Positions 46,206 through 57,828 are shown, numbered from the stretch's first letter. The stretch: DNA of 64,000 nt from Diphasiastrum complanatum (GCA_029204225.1 CM055092.1:82105786-82169785), one strand, 5' to 3'. Notes: generated by a model from the sequence alone, not told the origin. Numbers and translations are program-made.

Positions 46206-47240
46206 TCACTCAGTTTCTGTTAGGATTAATTCACCCATGCACTTTGCAAGGAACTCTTTCAGGCGCGAATACGCATCGGCGACGTCCTCTGCGTTGTTCA
46301 CCTCAGGATACAAGATAGCATGGTCATATTGGGGGTACTCCAGCAAGGTCACAGAATGACCGGCTTCCCGCACAAATTCTACGTATTGGATCTGGCGGTC
46401 ATACATGAGATCTTCAGATCCTATCACCACCAGCGATGGGGGAAGCTTCACACTTTGTAGCAAAGCGCGTGTCTCTGGAGTGCAGAAAGTGCAGTACGGG
46501 TGGCTTCTGTCTGCTCCCTCCGCAGGTAACGATACAGCCCAGAAATTGTCAGTGTCTTGCAGAGTCATCTTCACGTTATCTCCATACAGGATTTCTGAAT
46601 TTGATCGCTCCACACCCCCAAAGAAAGGAATGACCAAAATTAGGCCGCTGATATGCAATGGATGTACTCCCTCGCTTGCTGCTCTTACTCCCAGATGAGC
46701 AACAATATTGCCTCCAGCACTATCGCCCATGAGGAAGCAGTTGCAGAAATCTGCGTGTGAAGAAAGCCAGGGCTCCTTCCAATCAGATCCAGTGGCTTGG
46801 GCTTGCTGTTGCAGCCACCTCAAAGCTGCTATACAATCATCAAAAGGAGCAGGAAGCTTGTGCTCAGGAGCAAGCCTGTAGTCCACAGATATGACAATGA
46901 CTTCTGCACCACCAGCTAGCTTGCTACAAAAGTCGTGATACCACACCGATGCTGCAGAACATACAACAAAGCCGCCTCCATGATAAAAGAATAGCACAGG
47001 CAGCCTCTTCTCCCCGGCCTGGGCCTGGGAAGCCGCTGCTGATTCGGGCAGGAAAATTCGAGCCCAGCAGCCAGTGCTGCTGTCAACCACAACATCCTTG
47101 GAGTAGGCACCCAAGTAGGCTTGCTGGGCGTTGGCGGATGCTGTGGGAAAGAGCTCATCGTGCTGAGTTCTGTCAATGAAGCCATCAGAGTAGACCTTGA
47201 CTCCAAACAACTCACACTTGAGTTCCCGTGCTATCGCCAT
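46206..47240 (-). CDS. Plant carboxylesterase (alpha/beta hydrolase, CXE/GID1-like family)
   Basis: An intact, intronless frame of 344 residues, the usual family length. The protein has LPVLFFYHGGGFVV (oxyanion HGGG at 87-90), FLMGDSAGGNIVAHL (nucleophile Ser174 in GDSAG), VIGSEDLMYDRQ (acid probably Asp277) and YPQYDHAILYPE (His307), a complete catalytic triad. The family hydrolyses short-chain carboxylic esters; the related receptor GID1 has lost the catalytic His, so with His present this is an enzyme-type CXE. No signal peptide or membrane segment, so probably cytosolic. The substrate is unknown. Start: first ATG of the frame (MAIARELKCELFGVKVYSDG), with the usual family N-terminus. GC content is higher than its surroundings. 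It lies between the hAT arms. Confidence 0.93.
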   Translation of the reverse strand: MAIARELKCELFGVKVYSDGFIDRTQHDELFPTASANAQQAYLGAYSKDVVVDSSTGCWARIFLPESAAASQAQAGEKRLPVLFFYHGGGFVVCSAASVWYHDFCSKLAGGAEVIVISVDYRLAPEHKLPAPFDDCIAALRWLQQQAQATGSDWKEPWLSSHADFCNCFLMGDSAGGNIVAHLGVRAASEGVHPLHISGLILVIPFFGGVERSNSEILYGDNVKMTLQDTDNFWAVSLPAEGADRSHPYCTFCTPETRALLQSVKLPPSLVVIGSEDLMYDRQIQYVEFVREAGHSVTLLEYPQYDHAILYPEVNNAEDVADAYSRLKEFLAKCMGELILTETE

Positions 47241-47683
47241 ATTCGAGAAAACACTGCACTAGTATTGTTGGAAATTGAAAATGAAGATCACAAAAAGGAA
47301 GGATGCATTGCAAGTTGCCACATCCAAACAACAATGATGCACCTTCACTTGTTCACATATTCAAGAAAAGAAACATTTATACTAATGAGAAAACTATGCT
47401 ATGAACACAAGTCATATAAAAAGACCCACGCCATCCATGTACACAAGTCACATTTGTCATGCTCACATTTGAGAAACTATGTTATGTACGCCATGTACAC
47501 AAGTCACATTTTTCGTCCTCACATTTCACAAACTATGCTATGTACATTATTCACATTTCTTTATTGAAGTAAACAAAATAAGTGGGTTGTGCCTTGAATG
47601 GCATCCTTCACAAATTCTAAGTACAATTAAACACAAGAAAAGAAACATTAATAATAAGAATACTATGGAAAGAAACTCTGCTT
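47241..47683. other. Upstream region of the CXE gene with ACACAAGTCACATTT repeats
   Basis: Repeated phrases of TACACAAGTCACATTT and AAACTATG.TATGTAC at 47400-47560. Presumably 5' leader and promoter for CXE (minus strand). I see no convincing TATA box at a fixed distance. Confidence 0.4.
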
Positions 47684-47819
47684 TGTATACAAATCACAAT
47701 TATTTAGTGAAGTGTCATTATCATGGCATCCTTCAAAGATTTTAAGTACAATGTATACAAATCACAATTATTTAGTGAAGTGTCATTATCATGGCATCCT
47801 TCAAGGATTCTAAGCACAA
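47684..47819. repeat. 68-bp tandem duplication upstream of CXE
   Basis: Two nearly identical copies (47684-47751 and 47752-47819) beginning TGTATACAAATCACAATT and containing AGTGTCATTATCATGGCATC. Situated 440-580 bp upstream of the CXE start. Confidence 0.85.
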
Positions 47820-47846
47820 TGAAAACAAGAAAAGAAACATTTATAA

Positions 47847-47988
47847 GGGTGGTTTTACATTAGGGGCAAGTCACTTTGCCTGGCCCTTTGGCTTGCCACC
47901 CTTTTTTTTTTTTTTTTGAAAATCTGACCTTAAATTATTGACCTTAAAGTTGAATCTTGGCAAGTGAGTTGCCAAGTATCTACCACCC
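47847..47988. repeat. MITE-like sequence
   Basis: A 142-bp segment starting GGGTGGTTTTACATTAGGGG and ending CTACCACCC, so the outer 7 bp are inverted, with a looser inverted match of GGCAAGT.ACTTTGCC further in. A run of T lies in the middle. A related sequence starts at 58260. No clear target duplication. Confidence 0.45.
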
Positions 47989-48715
47989 ACCTTCACATTT
48001 GATTGGTAAGTGTAAACATCTTGGCATATCATTGGTCCATTTTAATGTCTTGTGTTTTGAAATGCAAGTATATAGTTTCATGTTAAAAGGTTGAAGGCTC
48101 AATGATAAGCACCTCCACCTCCTCACATTGTACTGTCTAATTTCTATAGTAAGGTAAAAATTGAGGAGATATTGAATGGGCCTCCGATTTTGACTAATTC
48201 TAGCATTTGGTTGCCCCCATATGTTTTTGGGAATCAAAAGAAGACTAAAATGACATATTTATATTTATCTTTGCAACAAGCATGGACACGTGATGAAGTT
48301 ATACCCATAGGGGAAGAAGCCCATAGCTCAAGTCATTAAGATGCTAAAGAGTAAAGAAAATTGGCATAGAAACTAAACTCCACAATAATTAATTGAAATT
48401 ATATCTAGCTTTTACGAGCTGAGTTGGAGACTTGGGATGTCATAGTACCGAATCTCCTAGTAGTGATACAGGAGGATCATATATACACATTTTAAACGTA
48501 GCACGTACTAATTCAATTTTAAAAATTCCTATTTGAAAAAACTCTTTCTCTAGATATTGCCTTTGAGAAACATGTGCTCTCATTCAAAAAGGAAGATAGA
48601 ATAGTTACACTTATAGAAATATATATGTACTTCCATATGAGATGGTTTCTATAGCAAGGTTTTGATATATTTTTATGTGATGTATATTAATTATTTGATT
48701 TCTATGCCTATTAGA

Positions 48716-49300
48716 TCATGGTGCCATCATATTAGAACTCATCCAAGTGACATGCAAAAAATTGGTTTTCGGATGATCTTCAAACATTATGACTTCTTAG
48801 TGTTACCTTTTTAGTAATGAATGCACTTGTGACACTCCAATATATGATGAATGATTTGTTTCATCCATATATGAAAAAAATTATGGTGATATCTTAGATG
48901 ATTTAAGATCCTTGAGCAGATAAATCATATCAAGACTGTCTTGTGGACTCTTAGGCAAGAGAAACTTTATGCTAAAGAATCCAAAAGCAAATTCTTTAAG
49001 CATGAACTGGTTTTTTGGTCATCAGATGAAGTCTTTCAGTGGGTTGAAAATAGTTGAAGATAGCATCAAGACTATAGTTAAGTTATTGATACCATTAACA
49101 ATTAGATAGATTGAAGTTTTCTAGGATTTACTATGGGTTTTGTTTTTTTAAGGATTATGCCAAGGAAACAACATCCCTAAATTAAAAAAAAGAGGACAAT
49201 CTAGCCCACCTATTATATGGAAGGACGAACTAAATCAATGTTTTGAGAAAGTCAAAATTCCAAATTTCTTCCAAATGCATTGCAAATACTTTTTTTGGCT
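48716..49300 (+). pseudogene. Degenerate gypsy reverse transcriptase fossil
   Basis: In shifting frames it encodes IRTHPSDMQKIGFRMIFKHY (palm, after the usual GYHQIR), DFLVLPF, then a YMMNDLFHPYMKK segment and a remnant of the YLDDILVFS box, with many stops. Continuation with RQEKLYAKESKCKFFK-like reading supports the call. Too decayed for lineage assignment. Confidence 0.55.
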
Positions 49301-49394
49301 TTAAAAAAATTGTTTTCTTGGCTCTATCTCAGAGGATTTGAATGCTAAGCATATAATGAACTAGTTCAAATTTGTCATGTTAACCTGTGTAGAA

Positions 49395-49776
49395 AAATAT
49401 GATTTGATACTTTTTAGTAGTGAAATACAATTGCTTAAAAGAAAAAAGTCGTTGACATAAAGAGCAATGATTATTTAATTTGGACCATCATATTTAATAT
49501 AGACATTCGAGTTAACAAGATTCGAATAAAAGTCAAGTTATAAAAGGTAATTATTGATTCATTGAAACCAAGCCTTGGCTGCTTATTTGAGCCCATATAG
49601 AGCTTTATGAATCTTAGAAACTCAATACTGAAGACTTTTAATGACAACCTTCAAGGTGTTGCATATAGATATCTTCATGGATAAAACCATTCAAGAATGC
49701 AGTCTGTACATCCATATGTTGTACTTCAAGGTCTTCTGCTACTGCAATTGCCAACAAGATTTGATTAGATGCAAGT
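49395..49776 (-). pseudogene. Copia reverse transcriptase fragment joined to the hAT arm
   Basis: On the minus strand ASNQILLAIAVAEDLEVQHM leads to DVQTAFLNGFIHEDIYM and LEGCH, then after a stop IHKALYGLK-like sequence and ALYVNDFF, where YVND stands for YVDD. At 49776/49777 it fuses to the inner end of the right hAT arm (the joint reading KSFQLASNQ), so the junction is a recombination breakpoint or an insertion edge. Confidence 0.7.
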
Positions 49777-50092
49777 TGAAAGCTTTTAGCATTGTTGAAT
49801 TTTTTGTTCCCACAATACAATGATTTCTTTTCTCTATTATGTAGGACGTTAGCTACCTGAGTGAAGTGGTTTGACAGATGGAATTTCTTCCATAAGCCCA
49901 TACACACAGTTGCTCATTTGCTTCACCGTTATGTGGGCTACTAGGGCCATACGCACATATGTCGACGACTGGAGGACATACACACAGAATGTGTATCCAG
50001 GTCACGGCTGTCCTCCAAGCACTCATTTAATTGTGAACAATTCATTTTTGGCATGTGCTTCTTGATGACCAGTTCATTTTGAGAATCTAACA

Positions 50093-50775
50093 ATGTCACG
50101 TCTTATTGCAAGTCATGGCCCCTTGTTGCGCAGGATCAAGAGACATATGCTAGAGTTTGAGAGCAGACATGGATGTTTCATTGGATGTCAAGGTGAGTAT
50201 GATGAGTTTTTGTCGAAGCCACTGACATGGTGGGGTGCGGTGGGCAAATCTACCCCTGATATCATTGCTCTTGCCACTCACATCCTTGTTTAGAATTATT
50301 CTGCTTCGGCTTGTGAGTGAAACTGGAGCACTTGTCTCTTATGCACACAAAGAGACACAAGTGGCTCAACGTTTTCCAACTGAACATGTTAGTTTATTGC
50401 ACCACAAACTTGAGGCTAGTCAGGCACATGTATAGAGATGGTACACCTAGAAAGGTGAATCCCAATGAATGCCTTAGATCCTTGGATATTGCAGCAGGCC
50501 ATGCACACACACATGTTGTGGATGATGATGAGATATTAGATTATCATCGGGAACTGGCATGTCATGATAGGAGGCAACGCAAGACAATAGATCCATGGCC
50601 AAAGTTGATGCTAAAGATGCAGGAGAGAAGGGTGAGGATAAGGTTGAGGGGGGATTGGATGATGATGAGGATGAGGCCTTGGATGACGATGGAGATGGAC
50701 ATTGGAGATGATGTGGGGTGGATGGATCTAGATGTCAAGACACAAGCTGAGACTATATGCAGAGGTAGGGGGTAG
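50093..50775 (+). pseudogene. hAT transposase C-terminal dimerisation region (right arm)
   Basis: Same reading as in the left arm: MSRLIASHGPLLRRIKRHML, LTWWGAVGKSTPDIIALATH, a TAG in place of the codon before NYSASACE, then a TGA before NWST, and a frame with RLNVFQLNMLVYCTTNLRLV followed by HMYRDGTPRKVNPNECL. Stops sit at the same places as on the left, so the lesions predate the duplication of the arms. Confidence 0.75.
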
Positions 50776-51399
50776 GCATAGGGTGCGCCTGTTGAATTTA
50801 GATGTCAAGCCAGCGGCAACAACATCACAGGCAAAGGGAGCAGTGGCCCCAGCGAGGCCTTGGTAGTGCTGGATTTCTATCATCTCCATCCCTTCTTTGC
50901 TCACGTGACAAAAGGATTTCTCTTATTCTGACGATACGTTACTTTTCAATTGCGCCTTATTTGATCTTTCTCTATGTTATCACAGAGGATTGTGTTAGAA
51001 AGATCGTGCATGCAATTGCATTCAGACTTGTATGCATTCTTCGACAACGTCAAACTCATTTCAAAAACTCAAAATTTGTCGTGACATGTCGTTTGCATTA
51101 TCTATATTTTCATGTGAGTCATAGTCGTGCAGATAAATTGATTTGTAGATTAAAGTATTAATATGACTGATAATACGTGTCATTGTAATGCTCTAACATC
51201 TGTTCTATTTCACTTTCGAAATTAAGTCTAAATCAATCTAGTTCATGCATGTCTACGAAATTGATTGTATGGATTCAAGTGACTTCAAAGCTTGGATCAA
51301 GTACAACTATCTTCGAGCTATCGAAACAAAGCTCGAATCCAATAAATTCATGCACCGAGGATTATCAGCCAGCCCTAATATTTCTCAACAAATAGACCT

Positions 51400-51942
51400 A
51401 GAGGTAAGGGCATGGCAAGAGGCAGAGGCAGAGGCAGAGGCAAAGGGCAGAGGCAGAGATTCATGGACACAGCCGCACATACCTGAGGAGGATTCCTTAT
51501 CTTCCTATTCGTCTAGTAGTGATAGTGATGAGAAGGAATTCCCATCTGACCATGATGCATTTGAGTCATAGAGATTCATCGGTCCATGAGTCTATTGTCC
51601 ATTGTCCATCTATCATACTCATGTACTTGGCTAGGTAGGTGTAGGGTAAGCTTGATGGATTTACATGTTGAGCCAAAGGCAAGAGCATCATAAGCAGAGG
51701 GAGCAGTGGCCCTCCAGCGAGGCCTTGGTAGACCTAGAGTCAAAGGCAGAGGCAAAGGCAGAGGGCAGGGGCAAAGGGAGAGTCAGGGGCACATCAAGGG
51801 CAAGGGCAGAGGCATAGGAATAGGCAGAGGTTCATTGACACAACCACACATACTTGAGGAGGATTCCTTATCTTCATACTCATCTACTAGTGATTGTGAT
51901 GAGGAGGAATTCCCATTTGACCATGATGAATCTGAGTCATAG
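51400..51942 (+). repeat. Duplicated Arg/Gly-rich and acidic tail of the hAT ORF
   Basis: Two copies (about 51400-51575 and 51715-51942) encode a GRGKGRG-like run, TQPHI.EEDSLSSYSS and a DEEEFPFDHDESES-like end. It resembles the C-terminal tail of a transposase rather than an independent gene. Confidence 0.55.
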
Positions 51943-52968
51943 AGATCCATTGGTCTATGAGTCTATTCTCCATTGTCCATCTATTATACTCATGTACTTG
52001 GGCATTCGCCCACTCATTGTATATATCAGGGCTTTAACATTTATGATATCAGACATCTTGATCATTCTCATGAGGCATGTGTGAAATGTGGATCATTAGT
52101 TTTTTTTTTTTGTATCATATACACTTAGCATTGTAGTATGCACTATGTGATTGCCTTTCAACCTTCAAGTTTTAGTTTTAAATTTTGGTAGGCAGCATGT
52201 TCAGTTAGTAAGTAGATAATTTGTTTTGCAAATTTGCAATGTGTTTGAGATTTTCTTGCAAGGCTATATGTTGTTTTTCCCCACTCCACACAGGTTTCCA
52301 AAAAAAATTTGTAACGTTCCGATTCAGAACCCTACAGAATTCCAGAACCATTTCACAATGCTCTCGGATTGTCGTGTTCTGGAATGAGATGCATCTATGT
52401 GTAAAATATCAAAAGAAATGAGTAACCTTAGAACGTATCTCAACTTCATATCCAAAGAATCAATTAGATTACATTGTAATAAAAGAGGATAAGCTCCCCC
52501 ATGATAGAAGGGATCCCACTCATGGGCTCAAAGAAATCGACATCAATTTTCATAATACTAAAGCTCCCAGTCCACAACTACTTCCTATTTGCCTTCAGCA
52601 ATACAATGGTAAGTCCCAAAGTCTAGACTATAGTGAATGTCCTCTAAACATATTCCCTTCATCAACAATGTGAAACGAGGGGTATTTTTACACAATCTAC
52701 TCAATATGCTAGAAATATGAATGACCTTGAGATTCATATATGACATTGTGTGCTCAACATAATGTAACCGAGTTTCAGTAAAGCCTGTGTATTGAACTTA
52801 TGATGCCATCTAGTGGAATTGTATGACAAATCATAAAATAATACAACCACGACTATCAATGAATGGGCATCTTAAGCCCACAAAAAGCTCCATGTATTGA
52901 ACACAATTTAGAGAACATGTATTGTGCATGTATGTTAGGAAAAGGCCACATGGACTAATAACACTCTA

Positions 52969-54116
52969 AGTTGGTCTTAGCCAAAGGAGGTATGCTTTTA
53001 TATTGTATATATATTCAATAATATGTCTCTTCCATGATTGGTCTTATGCTTCATCAAGTGGATGGCTAACACTAGTCAAACATCCACCTATTTTGGATTA
53101 ACATCGCTTGAACTCACGTGCACATCACATGCTTTAGGTCCACAAAGGAGGTCAAGGGTTTGAGGTAGGTGGGTTGAGAGAGAGTGTTTAGGAGTTTAAA
53201 TACATAGTATAGTCATCATGAGAGTTACGTCCAATTAGGGTAGACAAAGGGGTTTGGTTCATGTTTAGTGAAAAGTGGAAAGAAAGTGAGCTCTTCGAGG
53301 TTGAAGCTAGGGTTTTAAAAGAAGCTCAAGTGGGCATTGTTTTTTAAATACTAAGGACCTAGTATAAGGCAAACACAGTGAAACAAAATCATTCTCACAA
53401 TGACACAATCCCAAGAGCAAGTGGGGGACAATGGTCACTAGATGACATGTCGGAGATAGGGTCAAGAATGTGATTTTTCTTTTGACCGGGATCAAAGGGG
53501 TTGAAGGTACCCCTAGACAATCCCTTATAGCCATGTTGATAAGCTTAATTGTTGTAAGAGTACAATTGAGGTCTAGGAGGGGAGGGAGGGAAGGTGACTG
53601 AGGTAGGGAAGGTGACTAAGCATCCTTTCAACCCTGATGCTAGGTGGCTAAAGAAGGTGATAGATAAGTGGGTCTTTAAGTCCCAAAATTTGACCCCTCA
53701 AAGATTTTTTCATTGAAGAGCATGCTAAGGTTTATAACTCTCATGCCTTTACCACGATTGGCAAACATGACATAAATGCAAATTCTTAAAAATACTCAAT
53801 GCGCACAATCATTGCAAAATTGATTTCGATAGATTTATACATTTTCACTTTTCCAACCACATCCATGAGATCCATAGTCTATCAAGTTTAGCATCCAATT
53901 GTAGCTGTTGCATTTACAAGAACCATCACTCAATTCTTGTCTCAATCTGATCAATCTTTTTACTTTGTCCATTTATAGGATCATTTTCTTGCTTCTTGTC
54001 TTCATATTGTTATTGTTTGTCCAATTCTATTTGACTCTTTCTCAATTAGTTTTTACTTTTACTTTTTGTTGTTGACATACATTTGTCTTTAAGGAAAACT
54101 AGAATCTTATGACTTA
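52969..54116. other. Non-coding flank
   Basis: No gene is recognisable; the only long frame (53534-53307, minus) has no protein-like features. It precedes a long gypsy LTR. Confidence 0.45.
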
Positions 54117-55983
54117 TGTGGTGACCCGGTTTTGGCAATTAGTTAATGGTTTTAGCCTTTAATTGTTAAATTCTAAGTCTTTCTATTTACCGCAGTGCAC
54201 AACAAACTCTTAAGAGATATTTAATGCTTTGTGTACTAAAATTGCTTTTATGGCACTACTCTGGCATATGGCGGCTATGCCTAGCCTTTACTCTTTAAAG
54301 TGATATCTGAACGACATAGTCTACACAAAGACCATTTGTACTCAATACTGAGTCAATGCTTATTTACGACTCAGCCTTCATTGTTTTCTCAAGGCTCTGA
54401 TCCGTATTAAGTTCAAGCATGCACCTATTATGAAGAGATGCCTTTTCGTGGCTTAAACAATTTACTCAAGGCATGATCTTTGTTATAAAAGAAATATTTA
54501 TTTGAGGGCCTTGTTCACTAGTTACTTTTCGAGGGCACTTTTTAAAGGCAGCTTCGCCTTTCCAAAGGGCAACTGTCGCACTCCTCTCTCTGTCTCTCTT
54601 CACGTTTTTTCAGGGCAACGAAGAGCGGTTATCCATCCACGCAAGTCAGAAGGCAGATCTGGCAACCATCGCACATCAGTTTTGACAGTTTCAGGGTAGT
54701 TTCCAAGGTAGCAAAGAAGCTTCAGCTCCATATTCAACCATCTCTAATGTGGGCAACACACCTTTAGCGGTTGTTCTTGTTTTCCAGGCACTTTCAAACG
54801 ATTTTTATGGGTAGTAAACAAGCAGATGCAGCCAGAACAAGCCTTCCAAGCACCTACTTCCAAGTGAATAGCCTTCAACGAGTTTCATTGGGTTGTTTCT
54901 CTTTTCTATGGCCATTCAAACTGCTCTACAAGTTTTGCTAGTGCATTTTCTAGGGAAGTGTTCTCCCTTCTCTCATGCATTTCGTTTCCACCCAGGCACT
55001 TTCAAATGACAGATGGTTGCTGTTTTTCCTTCTTCTATGTAGTTAGGCCAGCGGTTATCTAACCAGCTCTATTCATACAGAAGCATAGCGGCTATTTTTG
55101 GAGATTTCCTGACAGTTTCAAGCATGTTCCAAATGTCAGATCCTCATTTGTTCTTTCTTACAAATAGTTGCAGAGCCCTCTTCCCTCTAGCATGTTTTCG
55201 GTGGCTATATCATGCCAGGCTTATGCCATTGTAAGCCATACAGAGGCTCAGAAGCTTTGTTGGTGCTATAATGTAGGTTTTCAGATTTGTTATTCATCTA
55301 CAAGTTCAGAACCTTTGTGTTCTCTGTTTCTTGTATAGAGGTGTAGCAATCCCTCTTCTTTGTAGTGTCTAGACTGTAATGCACATATCTTTGTACTCTG
55401 CAAATGGTGAATACTAATAAAATTTAAATTTGAGTGTTCTGAATCACACAACTTGTTTATACTGTGAATACCTTCTATGCTTTTCATGGTGATTCAATTT
55501 GGTAATAGGAAGTTTATGGCACTGTATGCTAATGCTTATTACACAGTGTTTGGACTGGAATTGTCTAGTGAAGTGTTTCTAGCCTACAATCTTATGATTT
55601 TCACAGGTCATAGGAGTTAGATTCATGATAAGCTACTGTCAAGATAAAGGAACATATTTCACAGTGTAGCTTCTTCTTTGCCGAAGTATTTGCTTCCTTG
55701 AGTTCACTCCCATTTGAATCTGAAAACCATAAAGAAGTATTCATTATCTTTCTCCTGAGCATTTTGTTTTCTTTATAAGGTTGTACTGGCAGCCCCTTAC
55801 GGAAACATTTGTTGATGACCAGATTGCAAACATTTTATATTTCACTCCATTCATTCTTGGTTATTCTCTGTTTTGCACTAATAATGACAGTAATAGCCTT
55901 TTTATTGCTCTCTAGTAGGAACGATACCCATTTATACTACAAATATCAATCATTTTGCTATTGGTATGCCATGATATATACCA
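54117..55983 (+). repeat. Gypsy-type LTR (about 1.87 kb)
   Basis: It begins TGTGGTGACCCGG and ends ATATATACCA, 4 bp before a PBS. TATA-like TTATAAAAGAAATA lies near 54483 and a polyadenylation-like AATAAAATTT near 55415. Long LTRs with this PBS are typical of the Athila/Tat branch of plant gypsy elements. No second copy is present in the window, so the left end is inferred from the TG start. Confidence 0.55.
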
Positions 55984-55987
55984 ATTT

Positions 55988-56000
55988 TGGCGCCGTTGCC
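55988..56000 (+). other. Gypsy primer-binding site
   Basis: TGGCGCCGTTGCC followed by AGGGAGCAA, the PBS sequence seen in Athila/Tat-type plant gypsy elements. It marks the LTR/internal junction and a plus-strand element, yet the next coding sequence is on the other strand. Confidence 0.85.
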
Positions 56001-56571
56001 AGGGAGCAATGCCAAATAGGATGTTCTATCATTATTCTGATTTTTGTTTGTATTTTTCAGATTCACAGGTTATTGTTCCGGTTCTTCAAGTATTTCAGAA
56101 GGGGAAGAGTGAAATCTGAGTTTTGACCACCCTGACTCGTCATTCCACTTTTGATTATCTATTTTCAATTTTTGATAGAGTTCTTAAAACTATTTATAGT
56201 TTGTAAAATGTGTCAAGTTTCTGTACTATTATAGATTGAAGATTCTTCGTCATGTGAATAAGATTCTGGTTTTCCATGAGCAAACCTATATCTATGCTTT
56301 TCCAGAATCAGGGTTTTGTTTTTCTTTTTCTGTTTTGCTTTGTTTTAGTTTTTCACAGGATCTTCAAGCTAAAATAAAAGCCTGTTCTAAGGCTTTGTTG
56401 TCCAAGATGTGATGATGCTGTCTAAAGACTGTTGCTGACAAATGTTGATTTTCTATGTTCTGCTCATAGTTAATGACTTGTCGATGCTGTTGTTTGAAAT
56501 CACATAATTTTTATGATGTAGAGCCAAGTTTTTTAAGCTGATTTTTTGTTCTACATCTGCTCATAACTATG
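56001..56571 (+). other. 5' leader of the truncated gypsy, no gene
   Basis: T-rich sequence without an open frame of note. The gag that should follow the PBS is absent, so the element is cut here. Confidence 0.5.
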
Positions 56572-57669
56572 TCAAATGGTGCTAACTTTTGAAAGTAAAT
56601 ATGCTGAAGTATTATTTGTTGAAGATTGTATAATCAATGCTTTGGCTTGTCGAGGCTGCAGACTATGGCAAGTCAGATTCTCTTCAAAGCTTCGACAATG
56701 GTTCCTACCAAAAGTGAGTCGCCCTTTGCTCCAGTCATGAACGACCTTTGCATTGGTGAGCCATGGTCGACCAAGTAGTAATTCATAAGAATAGGCGGTA
56801 CTAGGAATATCGAGTACAACCAGGTCTATGGTGAATTTCAGGCCCCCCAATTTAATCAGAATTTGGGAGAGGAATCCTACAGGCTGGCCACACTTTGATC
56901 AACCATCCTAAGCTGACAAGTGGGTTTGTCTTTCAGGTTCCATTCCAACGTGAGAGACATGGAGATGATATTGACAATTGAGCCACCATCTAACACAACT
57001 AATACTTCTCGGGAGTTGGCAATGAGTAGTTGGAATCTTGATATTGCCCCTTTCACTAAGCAGATTGGTTAGGTGTAATGGCATTTCAGGTAGCTCATCA
57101 AGGCTGGTGGTTTCGATGGATTGAAATTGTTGTTTCCATTGATGCGCATGCTTCCATAAAACGTGGAAGGGAAGTGTGACATTAGCTTGTAGCAGATCTC
57201 CCCAGACTTCAGTGCCTTCAAGTGTTTTATTCTCGAAAGGCATGTGAGGTACGTTATGGGAGGTGGAAGAGTGTTGGTTTGCATTTTGAATCTGTTGATG
57301 ATATTTGTGATGCAACATAATTTCTTCGGATGGTTGAGGACATACAATGGGTGCAGAGCCTTCACTCGAGGGTACGGTGTGCTTTTGGGTTTTGTTGGGT
57401 GCAATGGTAGTGGCTTGGTGTTGTTGTGCTCGAGTCATGACCCATGCTGGTAGAGTTTCTACTTGCACAGAGCTACCATGAGTAGTTGGTTGAGATCGTG
57501 AAGGACAATCCTTTACATGGTGTTCAATGCCACAGTTTTCACAAGCTGGTGGGAAACGAAGTTTGTCTGGGCAGCGAATACTAGGATGTTTACCTACGCG
57601 TATTGCAGATAATTGTTGCGTTGCAAACATAGCTTGGTTTGGATCGTATATTTTGGGCATTTGGGTCAA
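56572..57669 (-). pseudogene. Gypsy gag C-terminus and protease, minus strand
   Basis: From 57669: MTQMPKIYDPNQAMFATQQL, then CENCGIEHHVKDCPSRSQ, a knuckle with altered spacing (C-x2-C-x3-H-x4-C), a Gln/His-rich region, and LDELPEMPLHLTNLLSE. A frame break at 56908-56850 leads to a retropepsin with FTIDLVVLDIPSTAYSYELL and LLGRPWLTNAKVVHDW, close to that of Gypsy-1 at 10115-10678. RT and beyond are missing, so it is a 5' fragment of a Gypsy-1-like element. Confidence 0.75.
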
Positions 57670-57815
57670 TCACTTGAGCAATAGGATCATACAAATAATA
57701 TACTATTGTCTCAGAGGAGTATCATGGTTGAGTAGTGTCTTCCACATAATAAGTTGCTAACAGTTTTCTCATCATTCTAAGTGCTTTAGGGTCCCTTTTT
57801 GCTATAAATTTCACA

Positions 57816-57828
57816 TGGTATCAAAGCC
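57816..57828 (+). other. Copia primer-binding site (plus)
   Basis: TGGTATCAAAGCC preceded by TTTCACA, the end of an LTR. This is the same PBS as Copia-B. The LTR to its left is only partly recognisable (about 57700-57815). Confidence 0.75.

Larger units (their letters stand above)
49777..52968 (+). mobile_element. hAT-derived right arm of the large inverted repeat
   Basis: Mirror image of 40682-43787. The outer end reads CTAATAACACTCTA (52955-52968), the exact complement of the left end. The 8 bases outside the two ends differ (CTTCGCAT on the left, AGTTGGTC on the right), so there is no 8-bp hAT target duplication around the whole 12.3-kb structure. The protein-coding part differs from the left arm by few residues. 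Confidence 0.75.

Noticed and set aside
46405-47179. Plus-strand and alternative minus frames over the CXE gene
   Set aside because: Shadows of the CXE coding sequence; they lack any domain.
40682-52968. Inverted arms as a simple assembly artefact
   Set aside because: The arms differ by an indel of about 90 bp and by scattered substitutions, and each has a different inner junction, which argues against a duplicated contig end. Long reads would settle it.
40682-52968. CACTA or PIF/Harbinger identity of the inverted arms
   Set aside because: The outer ends do not start with CACTA and the encoded WW and SACE..NWS motifs belong to hAT transposases.
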